In this document: in pieces, positions 35,228-47,137 of the stretch
Layout of the letters: each line of letters begins with the position of its first letter
How positions within the stretch are numbered: position 1 is the first letter of the stretch
Source: Trichoplax sp. H2
Taxonomy: Eukaryota; Placozoa; Uniplacotomia; Trichoplacea
Direction of reading: 5' to 3'
Length of the DNA stretch: 64,000 bases
NCBI GenBank assembly: GCA_003344405.1
Contig: NOWV01000206.1
Coordinates: 62,001 to 126,000 of the forward strand
Position numbers and translations under genes: made by a program
The notes under the pieces: generated by a model
Told to the model about the DNA's origin: nothing
The model's database searches: none
What the model saw: the letters and a program-made list of their open reading frames with translations, nothing else

Positions 35228-37958
35228 GCGAACCAGAATGTGACCTCTAGAATTCTAAGGCGCAAATATTCTAAGTAAAAATTCTATAAAGTTATGCAAC
35301 TCTTTTTAGATTACTTCTGTATGGTATTTACGCATCGTAGGACATTAACATATAAGAATGAATGATGTATAAAGACGCAGAATGATTTAAAGCTATTACC
35401 AGAGAGAAGGTAAGTTGATTTAAAACTGAAATCGCTATCGCCCGCAATAAAGTCTTGATTCACTCTAATAATATGAAAATCGAACATAATGGAGCACATA
35501 TCTGGCTTTCTATTTTTAAATGTTGGGCTACCCCTACAGCTTGCAAATATTTTGCGTTTTTACAATAATTATTAAAATATTCTAAGATTGACTGAATGGA
35601 TACAGTAGAAAAGAATATATCTACAGTACCTTCAATTGATATTATCATGCATCAGATTTAATGTTCCATATACTTTTGCTCGTTAGGAGATCTAGTATCT
35701 AATATGAAGTAACCACCAAAGTATCTCTTGTATAGATATATATTAAAGAAGTGTTAAATAGTCATACTTCAAGATTCATACTTTGCTAGCTATTCAAAGT
35801 TATTTTCCTATAAAACTGTAATTCAGCGCAATATAATAAGCACTCTAATATCTTTAAACTCATAATAGCCCTCAAAGTGTTCATTCATTACTTATTGTTG
35901 TATTAATTAACCTAAGCAGAGGTTTAGCTCAAAGTAGAAGTACGTATACAAATAACATATTTACTTACTTCTTGATTAGTCATCCTTTAAAATGTTTGAC
36001 AAGAAAATACATAATTGATCTTGAACTTTATGTTTATGAATGCTGTAACTTCCAATAGTTACTTGGCATATTTAGAATGAAATCATATGCTGTTCCAATT
36101 ATATTACTTGTGTTTAAAAGAAAAATAACGAAGCTTTACAGTAAATGTGCTATAAGTTTTTAGCCACTATCTTCATTTAGGGTGGATTAAACTGTTATCT
36201 AGATACGTCCAGAAAAATTTGCTGCAAAATTTAAAGATAACGATTTTGTCCATGTTCTCATATGCTGCAAGAGAAATTCTATTTTGATATTAAACAATGA
36301 GTCTAGCAATCTCGGCGCAGCATTAAAGATAAAAGTAGTCGAAAAATGTTGTTTAGAGTCTATGTTTGATTATTATCAACTAGTTGTCACGCATGCTTCC
36401 TTCCATTTAATTACTCATACAAGCATTAAACTTATTATTTAACCTCCACGATCGAGTTAATTTATAAGGTGGAAACAGGAATTGAGTAATAGAAATGAAA
36501 AATATTTGGTTGGAGCATTAAAAAAGTCTACAGTCCTCATATTTAGATCACGTATCAATAGGTATGAACTTATTTAAAATCAAACCGATCTAAGTACGGT
36601 ATTATATACTAATTAACGCCTTTGCAATATGCCTTCAGATTACGATTAGAGTCATTGATCTTTAATTTTTACTTTTCATTAGTTATAAATTAATCAATGG
36701 TTATTTTATAATTCTCAAAATTTCGTTATTAGTGTTTTGTTGCAATATCATTTTGGAATCACGCACGAAAAGCATCATGACTAGTTGACATAGACTTAAA
36801 TTAATTTTCTCAAAACAGTAATTGCATTGTAAGAATAAACCCTCAACATTTGCGTATTCAACATTGGAATAACAATAATACTGATTTGCCTTGTGTTATG
36901 GTCATGGAATCAGCGAAATTGCTTATGATCGAAAATAACGAATTATTGTATTTAGTTACAATAACACTAGTCGTTATGATAAACAGTTAGTACATGTTAT
37001 CGAAAACATGAAATTCCTTTAATTCCCCTAATAAATATCAGATTAATACAAGCTTTGTATATTCCTATTCAATATTTAAAGTGTTAATATTGTGCAAATT
37101 CCATCTTCAGCGACGCCATGAAAATTTTATTTACGTCATACTGACGAACTAGACTTGATGGCAATGATGTAGTAGGCTATATTGATGACGGCATCGATCG
37201 GATTAATTATAACTGCATGGATCTTAGCGAGTTTGTTTTCACCTAGAAGCCTTTGTCAATAAAATATTCTAGCTGTGTAATAATATTTAATCTTGAGATT
37301 CTTATCAATGTAATAAGTGATCGAAGTAAATGAGTTGTAATTATAAAATAACAAAGGTATCTATAATGAATCATTATGTGCTGTATCCACATCAATCATA
37401 ACATTTAATGAGATTATTAGTATTCATTCTAAAGTCATTAACCCACCCTATGATCACATTAATTATATAGCTATCGGTATATTATCTTCATTATTATCGT
37501 AACTATCAAGTATATTCCGCGGTAAGCAGTAAGTTAGCATTTCATTAATAAGGGTCTCTACATAACGACCCAGAAATGTAGTTCACGTATCAGTAAATCG
37601 CGTTCGATATGTAATAGACTAAGCCAATGAGAGAAATTGCGATAGAGCTATCCAAGCCAATATTAGCAACCGCAAATCATCATACTGTCTTTAGTATTCT
37701 GCTTTACTGATATCTGACATATTTTTTGAATAATCCAGTGTCCATGCTCGTAGTATAGTCTTAATTAACGCCTAAAATAAATAGAATGCGGATAAGAAAA
37801 ACTGAATTAAAATGATTTTCTGCTACCGATCTTTCAATTAATAAACTCCACGTTAGATAGAAAAAACAATTGCAAATTTTTGCAATAAACGCTGTAAAAT
37901 AAAGTGTGTAATTAGTACCTATAATTTTAATTTACATTAAAACCCGCTAGGTTGGACT
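35228..37958. other. Intergenic, nothing recognised
   Basis: AT-rich sequence; the 62-codon frames on the minus strand at 35311-35648 are chance-sized. No repeats recognised apart from the 149-bp element at its left edge. Confidence 0.5.
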
Positions 37959-38195
37959 ATGGTATGTTTGTTTATTCAGTTAATGATATTGGCGTCAACA
38001 CCTTTATTTACATACAATGCGAATGCCATCTTGCCGTCTAATGGTGAGGGCATATCACCTGTTGTTCCGGCCTATAGTAACCATAACAACGATACTGAAT
38101 TATTTATTCAATCATATCCCGTGTTGCTTTTAGCAGCGACAACTGGTGAACGTGCCCTATCATTGTGGCACTTTTTATTCGATCTCAAGAAATAA
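37959..38195 (+). CDS. Hypothetical small protein with a signal-peptide-like start
   Basis: 78 codons from ATG. Residues 2-23 (VCLFIQLMILASTPLFTYNA) are hydrophobic and end NANA, like a signal peptide and cleavage site. The rest is polar with one NDT glycosylation motif and no dibasic cleavage pairs, so it is not an obvious neuropeptide precursor. It lies 193 bases before GPCR 3 on the same strand. It may be an independent small secreted protein, an upstream exon of GPCR 3 (a donor-like G|gtgaac lies inside), or chance. Family not recognised. Confidence 0.3.
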   Translation: MVCLFIQLMILASTPLFTYNANAILPSNGEGISPVVPAYSNHNNDTELFIQSYPVLLLAATTGERALSLWHFLFDLKK

Positions 38196-38388
38196 AGAGG
38201 GTGTTCTTCAGCTGCTATTTTTCCATATTGAAGTTTCAACTACTTTGGATTGAAATACTTGTAGTTATAATATTTTACCGTAACTGGTCAAAATAATACT
38301 AAGCTACAGATTTATTTTTTTACATTAGCTATTTCTCGATTTTAATTCTCTGAGTTAAGAAGAATTATATTCATATTTTCCTATAAAA

Positions 38389-39426
38389 ATGGCGGTAGAT
38401 GATAATAAAGTTATTGGCATTTTCAATATCATCGTAATAGTTGTATCAATTCCTTCCAATGCCTTAATTTTACTGACAATGACACTGAACAAGAAATTGC
38501 GATCTCCTACCAATCTGTTGGTAGGAAATTTATCTATTGCTAGCTTAGCTATTGCAATATTTCGTATGCCAGTTAAAACCTACGAATTATTCCACCCAAA
38601 ACAAGGTTTCCCATTTGGGAATTCGATTGGTATGTGCCGATTCCAACAAATTCTGCCATCTGCAAGTGTTTTTTGTATATCTTTAACTCTAACGACAATC
38701 TGCGTTGATCGTTATATTGCAATCATGCATCCAATGAAACAACACCTAAAGTTGAGCTTGAGAAAAGTCTATATCTTTATACCATGCAGCTGGATAGTAT
38801 CATTTGCTTGCTTCGGGGTGTACGCTAGCTACATGGCCACAATTGAAGTAGGACCAGCAGTTTACTGCCTTCCAATTTATCCTCCAGGACCTGCAGATAT
38901 TTTCGTACGTAATGCCACCGGATATGTTATGGCTACCTACCGAGGAACAAAAGTTTCATTGTGGGCTTGCTTCATCATTTTTGCTTTTCTTATACCATCA
39001 GCTGTAATGACAGTTTTGTATTCTATAACAGCAAGATTCTTATGGTCAAGAACTGGTCCTGGAGATAAAATTACGACTGTAAGAGTTTCAGAAACTCGTC
39101 GACGCCTACAGCAAAAGCGTCGAGTAGTTGGAATATTAATCGCTTGTTGTGTTATTTTTATTGGTGTTAATTTACCATACTATTTCTTATTTATGCTACT
39201 GGACTTAGGTCAAATAGTAATTCCAAACGTCGGATTTGTAGTTAACCTATTAATATTGATCAATTTATCGTGCATTGTGTATAATCCAGTCATTTACGGG
39301 TTCTTTAATCCAAGTATCCGAATTTCAATAGCGAATCTATTGCGTAGAGTGGTAGGAATAGAGCCTCAACGTATGCGTGCTACGACAGCGACGTCTGTCG
39401 TTAATGGACCTTCATCGTATAAATAA
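38389..39426 (+). CDS. Rhodopsin-type (class A) GPCR, cluster member 3
   Basis: 345 residues, one exon, ATG about eight residues before TM1. Landmarks: SIPSN (N24), KLRSPTNLLVGNLSIAS (Ser52 at 2.50), Cys83-Cys160, CVDRY (107-109), Trp135, N175 in ECL2, Pro203, VNLPYY in TM6 (Asn at 6.48), NPVIYGFFNPS (299-309), then a basic helix 8 and short tail. ICL3 is strongly basic (RRRLQQKRR). It belongs with members 4 and 5: they share KLRSPTN or KLQTPIN, YEL(F/L) before ECL1, FQQILP and MKQHLK or MKQYLK. ECL2 signature: YCLPIYP. Ligand and G-protein coupling unknown. Confidence 0.94.
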   Translation: MAVDDNKVIGIFNIIVIVVSIPSNALILLTMTLNKKLRSPTNLLVGNLSIASLAIAIFRMPVKTYELFHPKQGFPFGNSIGMCRFQQILPSASVFCISLTLTTICVDRYIAIMHPMKQHLKLSLRKVYIFIPCSWIVSFACFGVYASYMATIEVGPAVYCLPIYPPGPADIFVRNATGYVMATYRGTKVSLWACFIIFAFLIPSAVMTVLYSITARFLWSRTGPGDKITTVRVSETRRRLQQKRRVVGILIACCVIFIGVNLPYYFLFMLLDLGQIVIPNVGFVVNLLILINLSCIVYNPVIYGFFNPSIRISIANLLRRVVGIEPQRMRATTATSVVNGPSSYK

Positions 39427-39746
39427 TTAATAACCCGATGTAAGTAAAACGTAACCGAAAATATCCTGCTGTGTCTTTGCTTGTAATGTTATTTATCATT
39501 AATTGCTATGCAATTCTTTAAAAGTTTCTGGTTTTATTTCTATATTTACTAGAGCTTAAGAGCTAATCGATATCTAATGTAATTTATTGAGTACCCACTT
39601 CATCAATGCTCCAATCAGTTCTTACACCCTAGTTTAACATATTTAATCGATTACTTAATTTACATCATTACTTTTATAATGGTCATCAACATATATTAGG
39701 CAACGATATTTTGGGTTATTAAGATTAAAAGTAAATTGATTCCGTG

Positions 39747-40076
39747 TGCATTCGTTAGCTAAACGTCTAGTAGACCTTTAACATGGATCGTAATTAAGAC
39801 TGCATTTAAAGAAACTGCAATAGCTCAAAGCAATTCGACAGCGTAGCATAGCGCATATGGAATATGTTGATACGTGTATATCAACGGTAGAAATAGGAAT
39901 TAATTTTCAGGTGAATTCGTTAGTTAATCGCTTAGTACAATTTTTTTAGATAGGCCATCATTAATGGTACAGTTATAAAAATTCCAGTCACTGGAAGCAA
40001 ATTCGATAGCACAGTATGGCACGCGTTGACTATGCTAATACGTGTAATTCAACTATAGCAACAAGAAATAAATTTT
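39747..40076 (+). repeat. Diverged tandem duplication, period about 163 bp
   Basis: Copies 39747-39909 and 39910-40076 share an ordered set of blocks: attcgttag, aagca(a)attcga, gcgcatatgg/gcacgcgttg, taatacgtgt-like and aataaatttt-like words. Non-coding, 3' of GPCR 3. Confidence 0.6.
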
Positions 40077-43000
40077 ATTTCGAAAACTACGATTTATGCA
40101 TAAACTTTTGATTTCCTAAGTATAAAATCTACTATACGGTACTTCTCCATGCCTATTTGTACCGATTTTAATTTACTATCTTAGGTGTCCGTAAGACTTA
40201 TTCTTCTAATAGTTTGGGATTGTTAAATGCATCATTCTATAGCTATATCTTAGGATGAATCAATAATTTTCTATCTTGCAAAAGAATAATAATATTAAAA
40301 TTTTCTTTCCAAGTTGGCAAAGCAAATCTATATCAGTAGATCATACAAATAGATGATTTTTAAGTTATCCAACAAATGCTTTAATTAAGAAGTTTGAAGT
40401 ATACTAAATATTAATAAAGTGAAACTTAAAATATGAATCAAACGATGCCCATAGTCTGCTTTATCATAACTTTACAGTACTTTATTCCGGAATGTAAAAT
40501 ACTATGTTTTCCTATAGGCTTTTTATCTTTGCAGTTGAGTTGTTAAAAGCTTAAATCTTGCCTGAGTGCAAATTAATGGTAATAATGACCAAGGATCTAC
40601 AGTAAATGATTCTTAGTAATTCCAATGCAATACTAGATTTAAACGATAAACTACTAAAACAAGAATAATGTATTGTGAACAACTAAAAAATTTCTTTCCA
40701 CCACAATGTTATATTTAAACAATACCGGTATTTAACATATAAGCGAGTGAAATAGCGTAGTATTCACACACTGTTGTCTCAACTATTCAATGGTCTAAGT
40801 TCTTACTCCGAAATAATTGCATTATTCACATATATTATAATCAAGATATCTTGTTTATTTCAGAAATACAGCTGAAAATCGATATCCTGATAGCTAAAAT
40901 GAGGCGATAGCAAGAATGAAATAAACAGGATCAAAATTCTTAGCTATCATCTCTGAAATAATGTTCCGGACAAGATTTAAATATCAGTAGGAATAAGGAT
41001 ATCATTCCATTTCTAACTGGGAGATTTCCGTCTCTTTGTCACAAAGACACTTCAAAAAATTGCAACACACTGTGCAAATCTAGACTACTGGATTACGTCT
41101 TCGCTTAAATTTGGATACTATCCATGTTTTCAGTAAATTTAATTTACCACTGAGGAACCAATGAATTACACAATTTCGACTATTTCCCGATATTTTTGAT
41201 TAAATTTTTATTAACTAATTTCTTGTAATTTTTTTTTCCTGTGCTTATAGCACGCAATGATATGATGTTTATTAAACCACAACCGGTATAACACTATCCT
41301 TAATTCTGATTTCTTCGAAAGATATTTTATTTAAGGTAGATAGTGCAAGCAAGTTACTGCTCAAATTCTTAAGTAGTAATAAAAATTTCTTTAGCTTTAC
41401 TTTCTCTCAAGAATAGAACTTTCATTTTTCAAGCTAAATATCTTAAATATTGCTTTGTATTTCCTGCAAATGTTAAGATTGCTTGGAGATTATCAGTAAT
41501 ACTATATGTTACCATTTTAAATTGAGGTTGTTATCAATCTTGAACATGCACTGTTACCCTTTCATTTCACTAGATATTTAACGCTGTGCAAGACTAGTGT
41601 ATCATTGCATAATTCTTATCATACAAAGCTAATGTAACATTATTTCAAGTCAAAAGAATCATGAATCATAAATAAACTACATTCTACTTTAACATCAATC
41701 ACAAGCTTTACTTAATAGTTCATATTTTAATTTACATACTCTATCTTATACTGTACATAAAATGAGATATCAATTCATTAAAATCGGGAAGATTTTAAGC
41801 GTTTAATAAAGAAATGATAATATGATGTACGAATAAGATGCCTCTTTTTAAGTACACTAAAGCTGCAGACTACCCTATCTAGTATGGTAAAATTATATTT
41901 ACCTTCCTCACCCTAGCTGATTTCCAGTGCTAAGGCGTATACTTCAGATCTATTTGATTCCAAAAATATCAACTTGCGATAATAACATTATGATAGAATT
42001 AAGCGATGATAAGGATGCAATCTCAGTTAAAGGATGGATGAAAGCTACGTATTACGGCACTAAAGTATTTCATGGCTATTGAAATAAGATCTGACTAGTC
42101 TCCATAGTCTGTATTAAAATTGAAACTAAAGGCAAAATAATTTATAATGTAGTACATAACGGTTGCTCCTATACATTAGCCGATTATATTTATACAAATA
42201 GATTTTATTAATGGGTTATGGTCGTCTGCATTCTATTTATATAAATTTTATGCTGCTAATTGTATAGAAAGTTCAACACCTGCATCGAGCATAATATTAG
42301 ACTACTTTTCATATCCCACAGGATTTGATCATAAGCATGCGCTCTAGCAGAATAGTCATTTTTTAATTAGAACCTTGACCTTAGCACAATCCGTTATAAA
42401 GTTATCTATTTATAAGTAATTAATACAGCTGAAGAATTAATTAGAAATCAAGACGAATGGAAGAAGCTTTTCACATCTGTAAGAAACCATCCTTGGTATA
42501 TGTTGCTTGCGACTAATTTTAATTAATGAATTCGTTATTAATTTTATTAAAATTTCATTACATTACTGCTGAAATACAATTTTTAGGGATGTATAATTAT
42601 TGAGATAGAAATACTTTAACACAAAGGTAAATGTACTTTTGTTATAAAAAACAATCTATTCTAAAGTATGGACTGGTTACGTAAGGTAAAGTCTAATGTT
42701 AATAAATAGTACGGTATCAAAAACATATTAAGATAGCGCTGGTGAAAAGAAAACGAATTTGTTAAAAAAAATTAATTCTCAGTTTAATCACTGTAGATTA
42801 AAAATTACAGCATGGATTACTGTACACTACCCTAGCAACAGTTAGCAGCTGCGTAAGATATTTCAATTAGGGGCATATGTTGTCGTTTTCCTACAGATGA
42901 TAACCTATCTGTGGCTACCTTACCTTTTTCTAAAAGTATGCGAAAAGTACAGTAATAATCTGATTACAAGTCATACTGCATCCTGGGATATTGATAAAAT

Positions 43001-43688
43001 GATTCATTACTAGAGTCTGAAGTTTGGAAAAGAAACCAACAATACTGTATAGGATTAAGATCATCTTACGTCTGAAACACACCAAAAATCTCAAAATTGA
43101 CATAGAGTATTCTAATCATACGAACTATGCGGTAGACTGACGACTGTAATGACGTAAACGGAAGTCAAGGAAAGAAATTATATTAAAGGATACCATTCAA
43201 TTAGGATTACAGTATAGCCTGTCTGCTATGAGTGCTGATTTAGGCGATCAATGACGTAGTAAGAAGATTATATTAATTAAGCGAGTAAAATGATGTAAAA
43301 TGAACATGTTATTAGTAGTAGAAATCAGTAATAATGCTGAGTTAAATATTCAATTTCATAGAAAGTTTATAGCACTTTTGGAATTGAAATAGGGCTCAAC
43401 GCATATATATCGAATAATAATGACCATAGACATTTTAATTTCCGTATAAGATAGAAAAATAAAATTGAAATACAAGTGAATAGTAATGCAATAACTATAT
43501 TATTTTTTGTGTTCTATAAAAGAGGTAAATAAAATTTCTTTAGTAATTAATGTATGAGTGCCATCTTATCATGCATTCTTTTGGATTAAATAAGATGAAA
43601 GGGCTACTTCAGTAATTGTCTACTAACTATAAAGTAAATCATTATCATATATATTTCAATAGAAGAGATAACTGAAATTCGAGTTATT

Positions 43689-43712
43689 CTTGTAATTGGC
43701 AGCAATTACAAG
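43689..43712. repeat. Perfect hairpin, 10-bp arms, 4-base loop
   Basis: cttgtaattg and caattacaag flank gcag-type loop bases. It is isolated in non-coding DNA, with no function assigned. Confidence 0.6.
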
Positions 43713-45692
43713 TAATTCCAATCGCATCAGTGAGATAAACTACAAAATAAATTATGCTAAGGATTACCAAAACATTTTCTACCTTTCTTATTCCTTTGCA
43801 TGGTGTAAATTATAGATTAAATTTTGTGTTAAAATATGAAACAATAAAATTTATACAGACTGTGGTTTTAATTGCAATATATGATTACCCTTGAAGCTTA
43901 ATACTCTTTCAAGGCTTCATAATTTAAAAAATTAATAAATCTTCATTATGATAACGTTTGTATTATCATGACTAAAGAAAGCAATTAGGAAGAAGGTTAT
44001 ATTAAATACAATATTAGTGGACAATGATAATATGTAATTTATGATTTACATACAGTAGTACTTATTGCAACTCCTATTTCTAATTTCCTTCAAGTCGAGA
44101 TCGGATCTTAGACAAATAGAAATCATTTCCATATTATGCAAGAGAAAAATTTAAAAAGCGACCAAAAAGAGTAAACGATTATATTTTCATAACTTGATGC
44201 CCTTGGATTTTCGTCCAATTATTTGCCCATAGCGATCATGCTATCCTGTACTGTTAGTTTGTAATAAAACACCAAGTCGATTGCTTATTCAGCAATCAAT
44301 TTTTCAATAGGGAATTTACTTAACGCATTCTTAAAATCTTATTTAGTGAAGACCTTCCTTGATGAAACCGGTAGGCAGGCAAGAAGTTCTTTTTGACCGT
44401 AATTACCGAGTGCAATAGATAGATAACATTATCACAGTAAATTTAGTGAATTATTTATTTATCAAGGTTACTCTCTTGCCTCTAAGGTGCTCTTACTTAA
44501 AATTTAGTGATGAAAATGATTACTAACTATCCTAAGTCTGGTAAACTTGACTTCATTTTCATTTAATTCCCACAATAAATAATTCTTACATTACCATTGA
44601 AAATATTTTAGGAAATTAAAATTACATTCTAGCAATTAGAAACTTGATCAAGCACCTGATATTAAAGTAATAATTATTTAATGAGTTCATTTGCTTCTGA
44701 AATCATTCAAAAATTAGCTGATGGAATTTCTACTTCCGTTACTTTTAGTGATTCTAACTGTTTTCTATCAATGAAATATTGAATGATTTCCGTTACAATT
44801 TTAACCTTACTATAACATCCTATTATGATAGAATTGTTAAGTTAAACTCAGTTATTAATTATGTTATATCCATTTACGTAAATCTCATCTTGTTAGCCTC
44901 TCTAGTCTATTATTTTACGTAATCCCTGTCGATTTACCCCAAATAGACTTTACAAAATCATTCAACAGACATAAGAAATATTGGCGAATATATAGAAATA
45001 GTTCTTTAATACTTCAGCTATCATGTGTATGACGAAATCCAGGACATTAGAATAAATTAAGATTTGAATATCAGTGAAAGAGAGTCAGAATTGACGCCAC
45101 ATGCGACTTTTTGTAGAATAACATGAATCTACAGGGATACATATTATTGAATAAGGCATTCCTTCTGTTGTAACCATTGTTACCTCCTAAACAATATATA
45201 GTCATTACTGAATACTATCCACTTTCAATGTAATCAACAAACTAGCGTGATAAATAACATTCGTCTTTTGTACTACAATCTAGTCATCATTCAATTATAC
45301 GAATATGTCATTAAAATTGGACAATAGTGGCAATATTTCAATTAAACAATAGTTTTCTTAAGAATAAGACCATGTGGGTAACTTCGTTGTGTATCGCCTC
45401 AGGTAACTGAAGTTGTTTATTTGTCAATTTAAAAGTACTAATATATACTAAGATTAACACCCAGATATCATCAGTTTATGATTTATAATTTTCATTGGCA
45501 ATCATTTTAGGGTTAGTTAACCAAGAAAGCTTACATGATTTAGACATTAATATACTTCATCACTTAATCATTTTACTTCATTGAAATCCATTTCAAGGAC
45601 AAGACTACAAATCAAGGATATTTTACTCTATGCTTATCATTATATTAGTAGGTATACATTACTAACTAACTATTCAAATTCATAGATATATG

Positions 45693-45709
45693 TATATATA
45701 TATATATAT
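45693..45709 (+). repeat. (TA)n microsatellite
   Basis: About 17 bases of alternating T and A, 140 bases before the ATG of GPCR 4. Confidence 0.8.
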
Positions 45710-45850
45710 GAACACATACATAGGAAGATATTGATTTAAGCTATCGAATAACTACGAGCAAATAAAAGAAATAGACAAGTAGAATCACAGCTAAGGAAAA
45801 GACTGAAAGTTAATTTATTGCCACTTAACCGAATTTTGATAATTGTCGAT

Positions 45851-47137
45851 ATGGCTGACCAATTAACTATTAACGCTTTCTTGATCATCGCTGTCTTTTA
45901 TATCATCATGATGGCCGTCTCGATTCCAGCCAACTTATTAATTATTATTGCTACTATCACCGATAAAAAATTACGATCGCCAACCAACATGCTGGTATGC
46001 AATTTATCAGTAGCTAGTTTAATTATTGCTACTTTACGTATCCCTGTTAAGCTATACGAATTATTGAACCCGGATGCGAGCTTTCTCTTTCCTAACTCAA
46101 CAGCTATGTGCCAGTTTCAACAAATTTTACCAGCTTCTTGCGTATTATGTATTTCGATAACTTTAACTACAATTTGCGTTGATCGTTTCATGGCAATTAT
46201 GTATCCAATGAAACAACACTTAAAAATGACTCTAATTAGGTTATATATCTTTTTACCTTGTAGTTGGATCGTTGCTTTTGCTTGTTTTATTGCTTATGCT
46301 TCTTATGCAACACTGTTTCCTTATAAAGGCAATATTTATTGCGTACCAGTGTATCCAAAAGGTCAAAACGATATTATTATACATGAAACTACCGCCAACG
46401 AAACATATCCTCGAACGATTGAAGCAACCAAGATAGCGATATGGAGTTTATTTATACCTTTTGCTTTTCTAATCCCCTCAATTATCATGAGCACACTCTA
46501 TATCCGTCTTGTGTTACATCTATGGTCTGGTAAAGGTCCAAGCGATGAAACACATACTATTGCACTAAGGGATCAAATTAAAAGGCTTAAACAAAAACGG
46601 CGCGTGATTAAAATCTTAATAGCATGCTGCACCGTTTTTATCGCCACCAATTTACCATACTATATCATCATAATGCTTTTAGATATGGGATTTATAACAG
46701 TTGCCAATACTAGTATTGTAGTTAATACGCTAATTATGGTTAATTTATCTGCAATTGCCTATAATCCCATCATTTATGGCTATTTTAACAAAAGTTTTCG
46801 CTACCGCGTCGATGCTATGATACGCAATATGGTTGGCCTGACGCCTCGACGTCGTCGAACTTTCACGGTTAGTTCCAATACAGCTACCTCACAAGCGCCT
46901 AATAACTCTCAACGCTATAGTCCAAGACAACCGGGCAAAACTAACCCGAAAGAAACCTATCTAAAAACTACACCTAGAGAGCCTGCTAAATCATGTATTA
47001 GAGAAAATACCAAGCCTAAAGTAACCGAATCAGTTAAAAATACTGAAAGAGCATCCATTGAGACCACTTTAACAGAATCTGTTTATTCTTATTCTATTGA
47101 ATCATTCAGACATTCCAAATATTCTTCGGATGTTTAA
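45851..47137 (+). CDS. Rhodopsin-type (class A) GPCR, cluster member 4, long C-tail
   Basis: 428 residues from ATG 45851; the open frame reaches 45818 but starts with TTG. Landmarks: SIPAN in TM1, NLSVAS (Ser56 at 2.50), Cys87, CVDRF (111-113), a WIV motif in TM4, YCVPVYP in ECL2, N-x-T motif (NET) in ECL2, FLIPS in TM5, RLKQKRR at the TM6 base, TNLPYY in TM6 (Asn at 6.48), NPIIYGYFNKSFR. Differs from its relatives by a cytoplasmic tail of about 115 residues rich in Thr, Ser, Pro, Arg and Lys, ending in a Ser/Tyr-rich stretch (ESVYSYSIES). That tail is a plausible phosphorylation and arrestin-regulation surface (inference). It groups with members 3 and 5. Confidence 0.94.
   Translation: MADQLTINAFLIIAVFYIIMMAVSIPANLLIIIATITDKKLRSPTNMLVCNLSVASLIIATLRIPVKLYELLNPDASFLFPNSTAMCQFQQILPASCVLCISITLTTICVDRFMAIMYPMKQHLKMTLIRLYIFLPCSWIVAFACFIAYASYATLFPYKGNIYCVPVYPKGQNDIIIHETTANETYPRTIEATKIAIWSLFIPFAFLIPSIIMSTLYIRLVLHLWSGKGPSDETHTIALRDQIKRLKQKRRVIKILIACCTVFIATNLPYYIIIMLLDMGFITVANTSIVVNTLIMVNLSAIAYNPIIYGYFNKSFRYRVDAMIRNMVGLTPRRRRTFTVSSNTATSQAPNNSQRYSPRQPGKTNPKETYLKTTPREPAKSCIRENTKPKVTESVKNTERASIETTLTESVYSYSIESFRHSKYSSDV

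Larger units (their letters stand above)
39427..45850. other. Intergenic between GPCR 3 and GPCR 4
   Basis: More than 6 kb of AT-rich DNA with no recognised gene. It holds the tandem duplication 39747-40076, a small hairpin at 43689-43712 and a (TA)n run at 45693-45709. A 38-codon frame from ATG 42895 directly follows tttcctacag, but has no partner exon. Confidence 0.5.
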
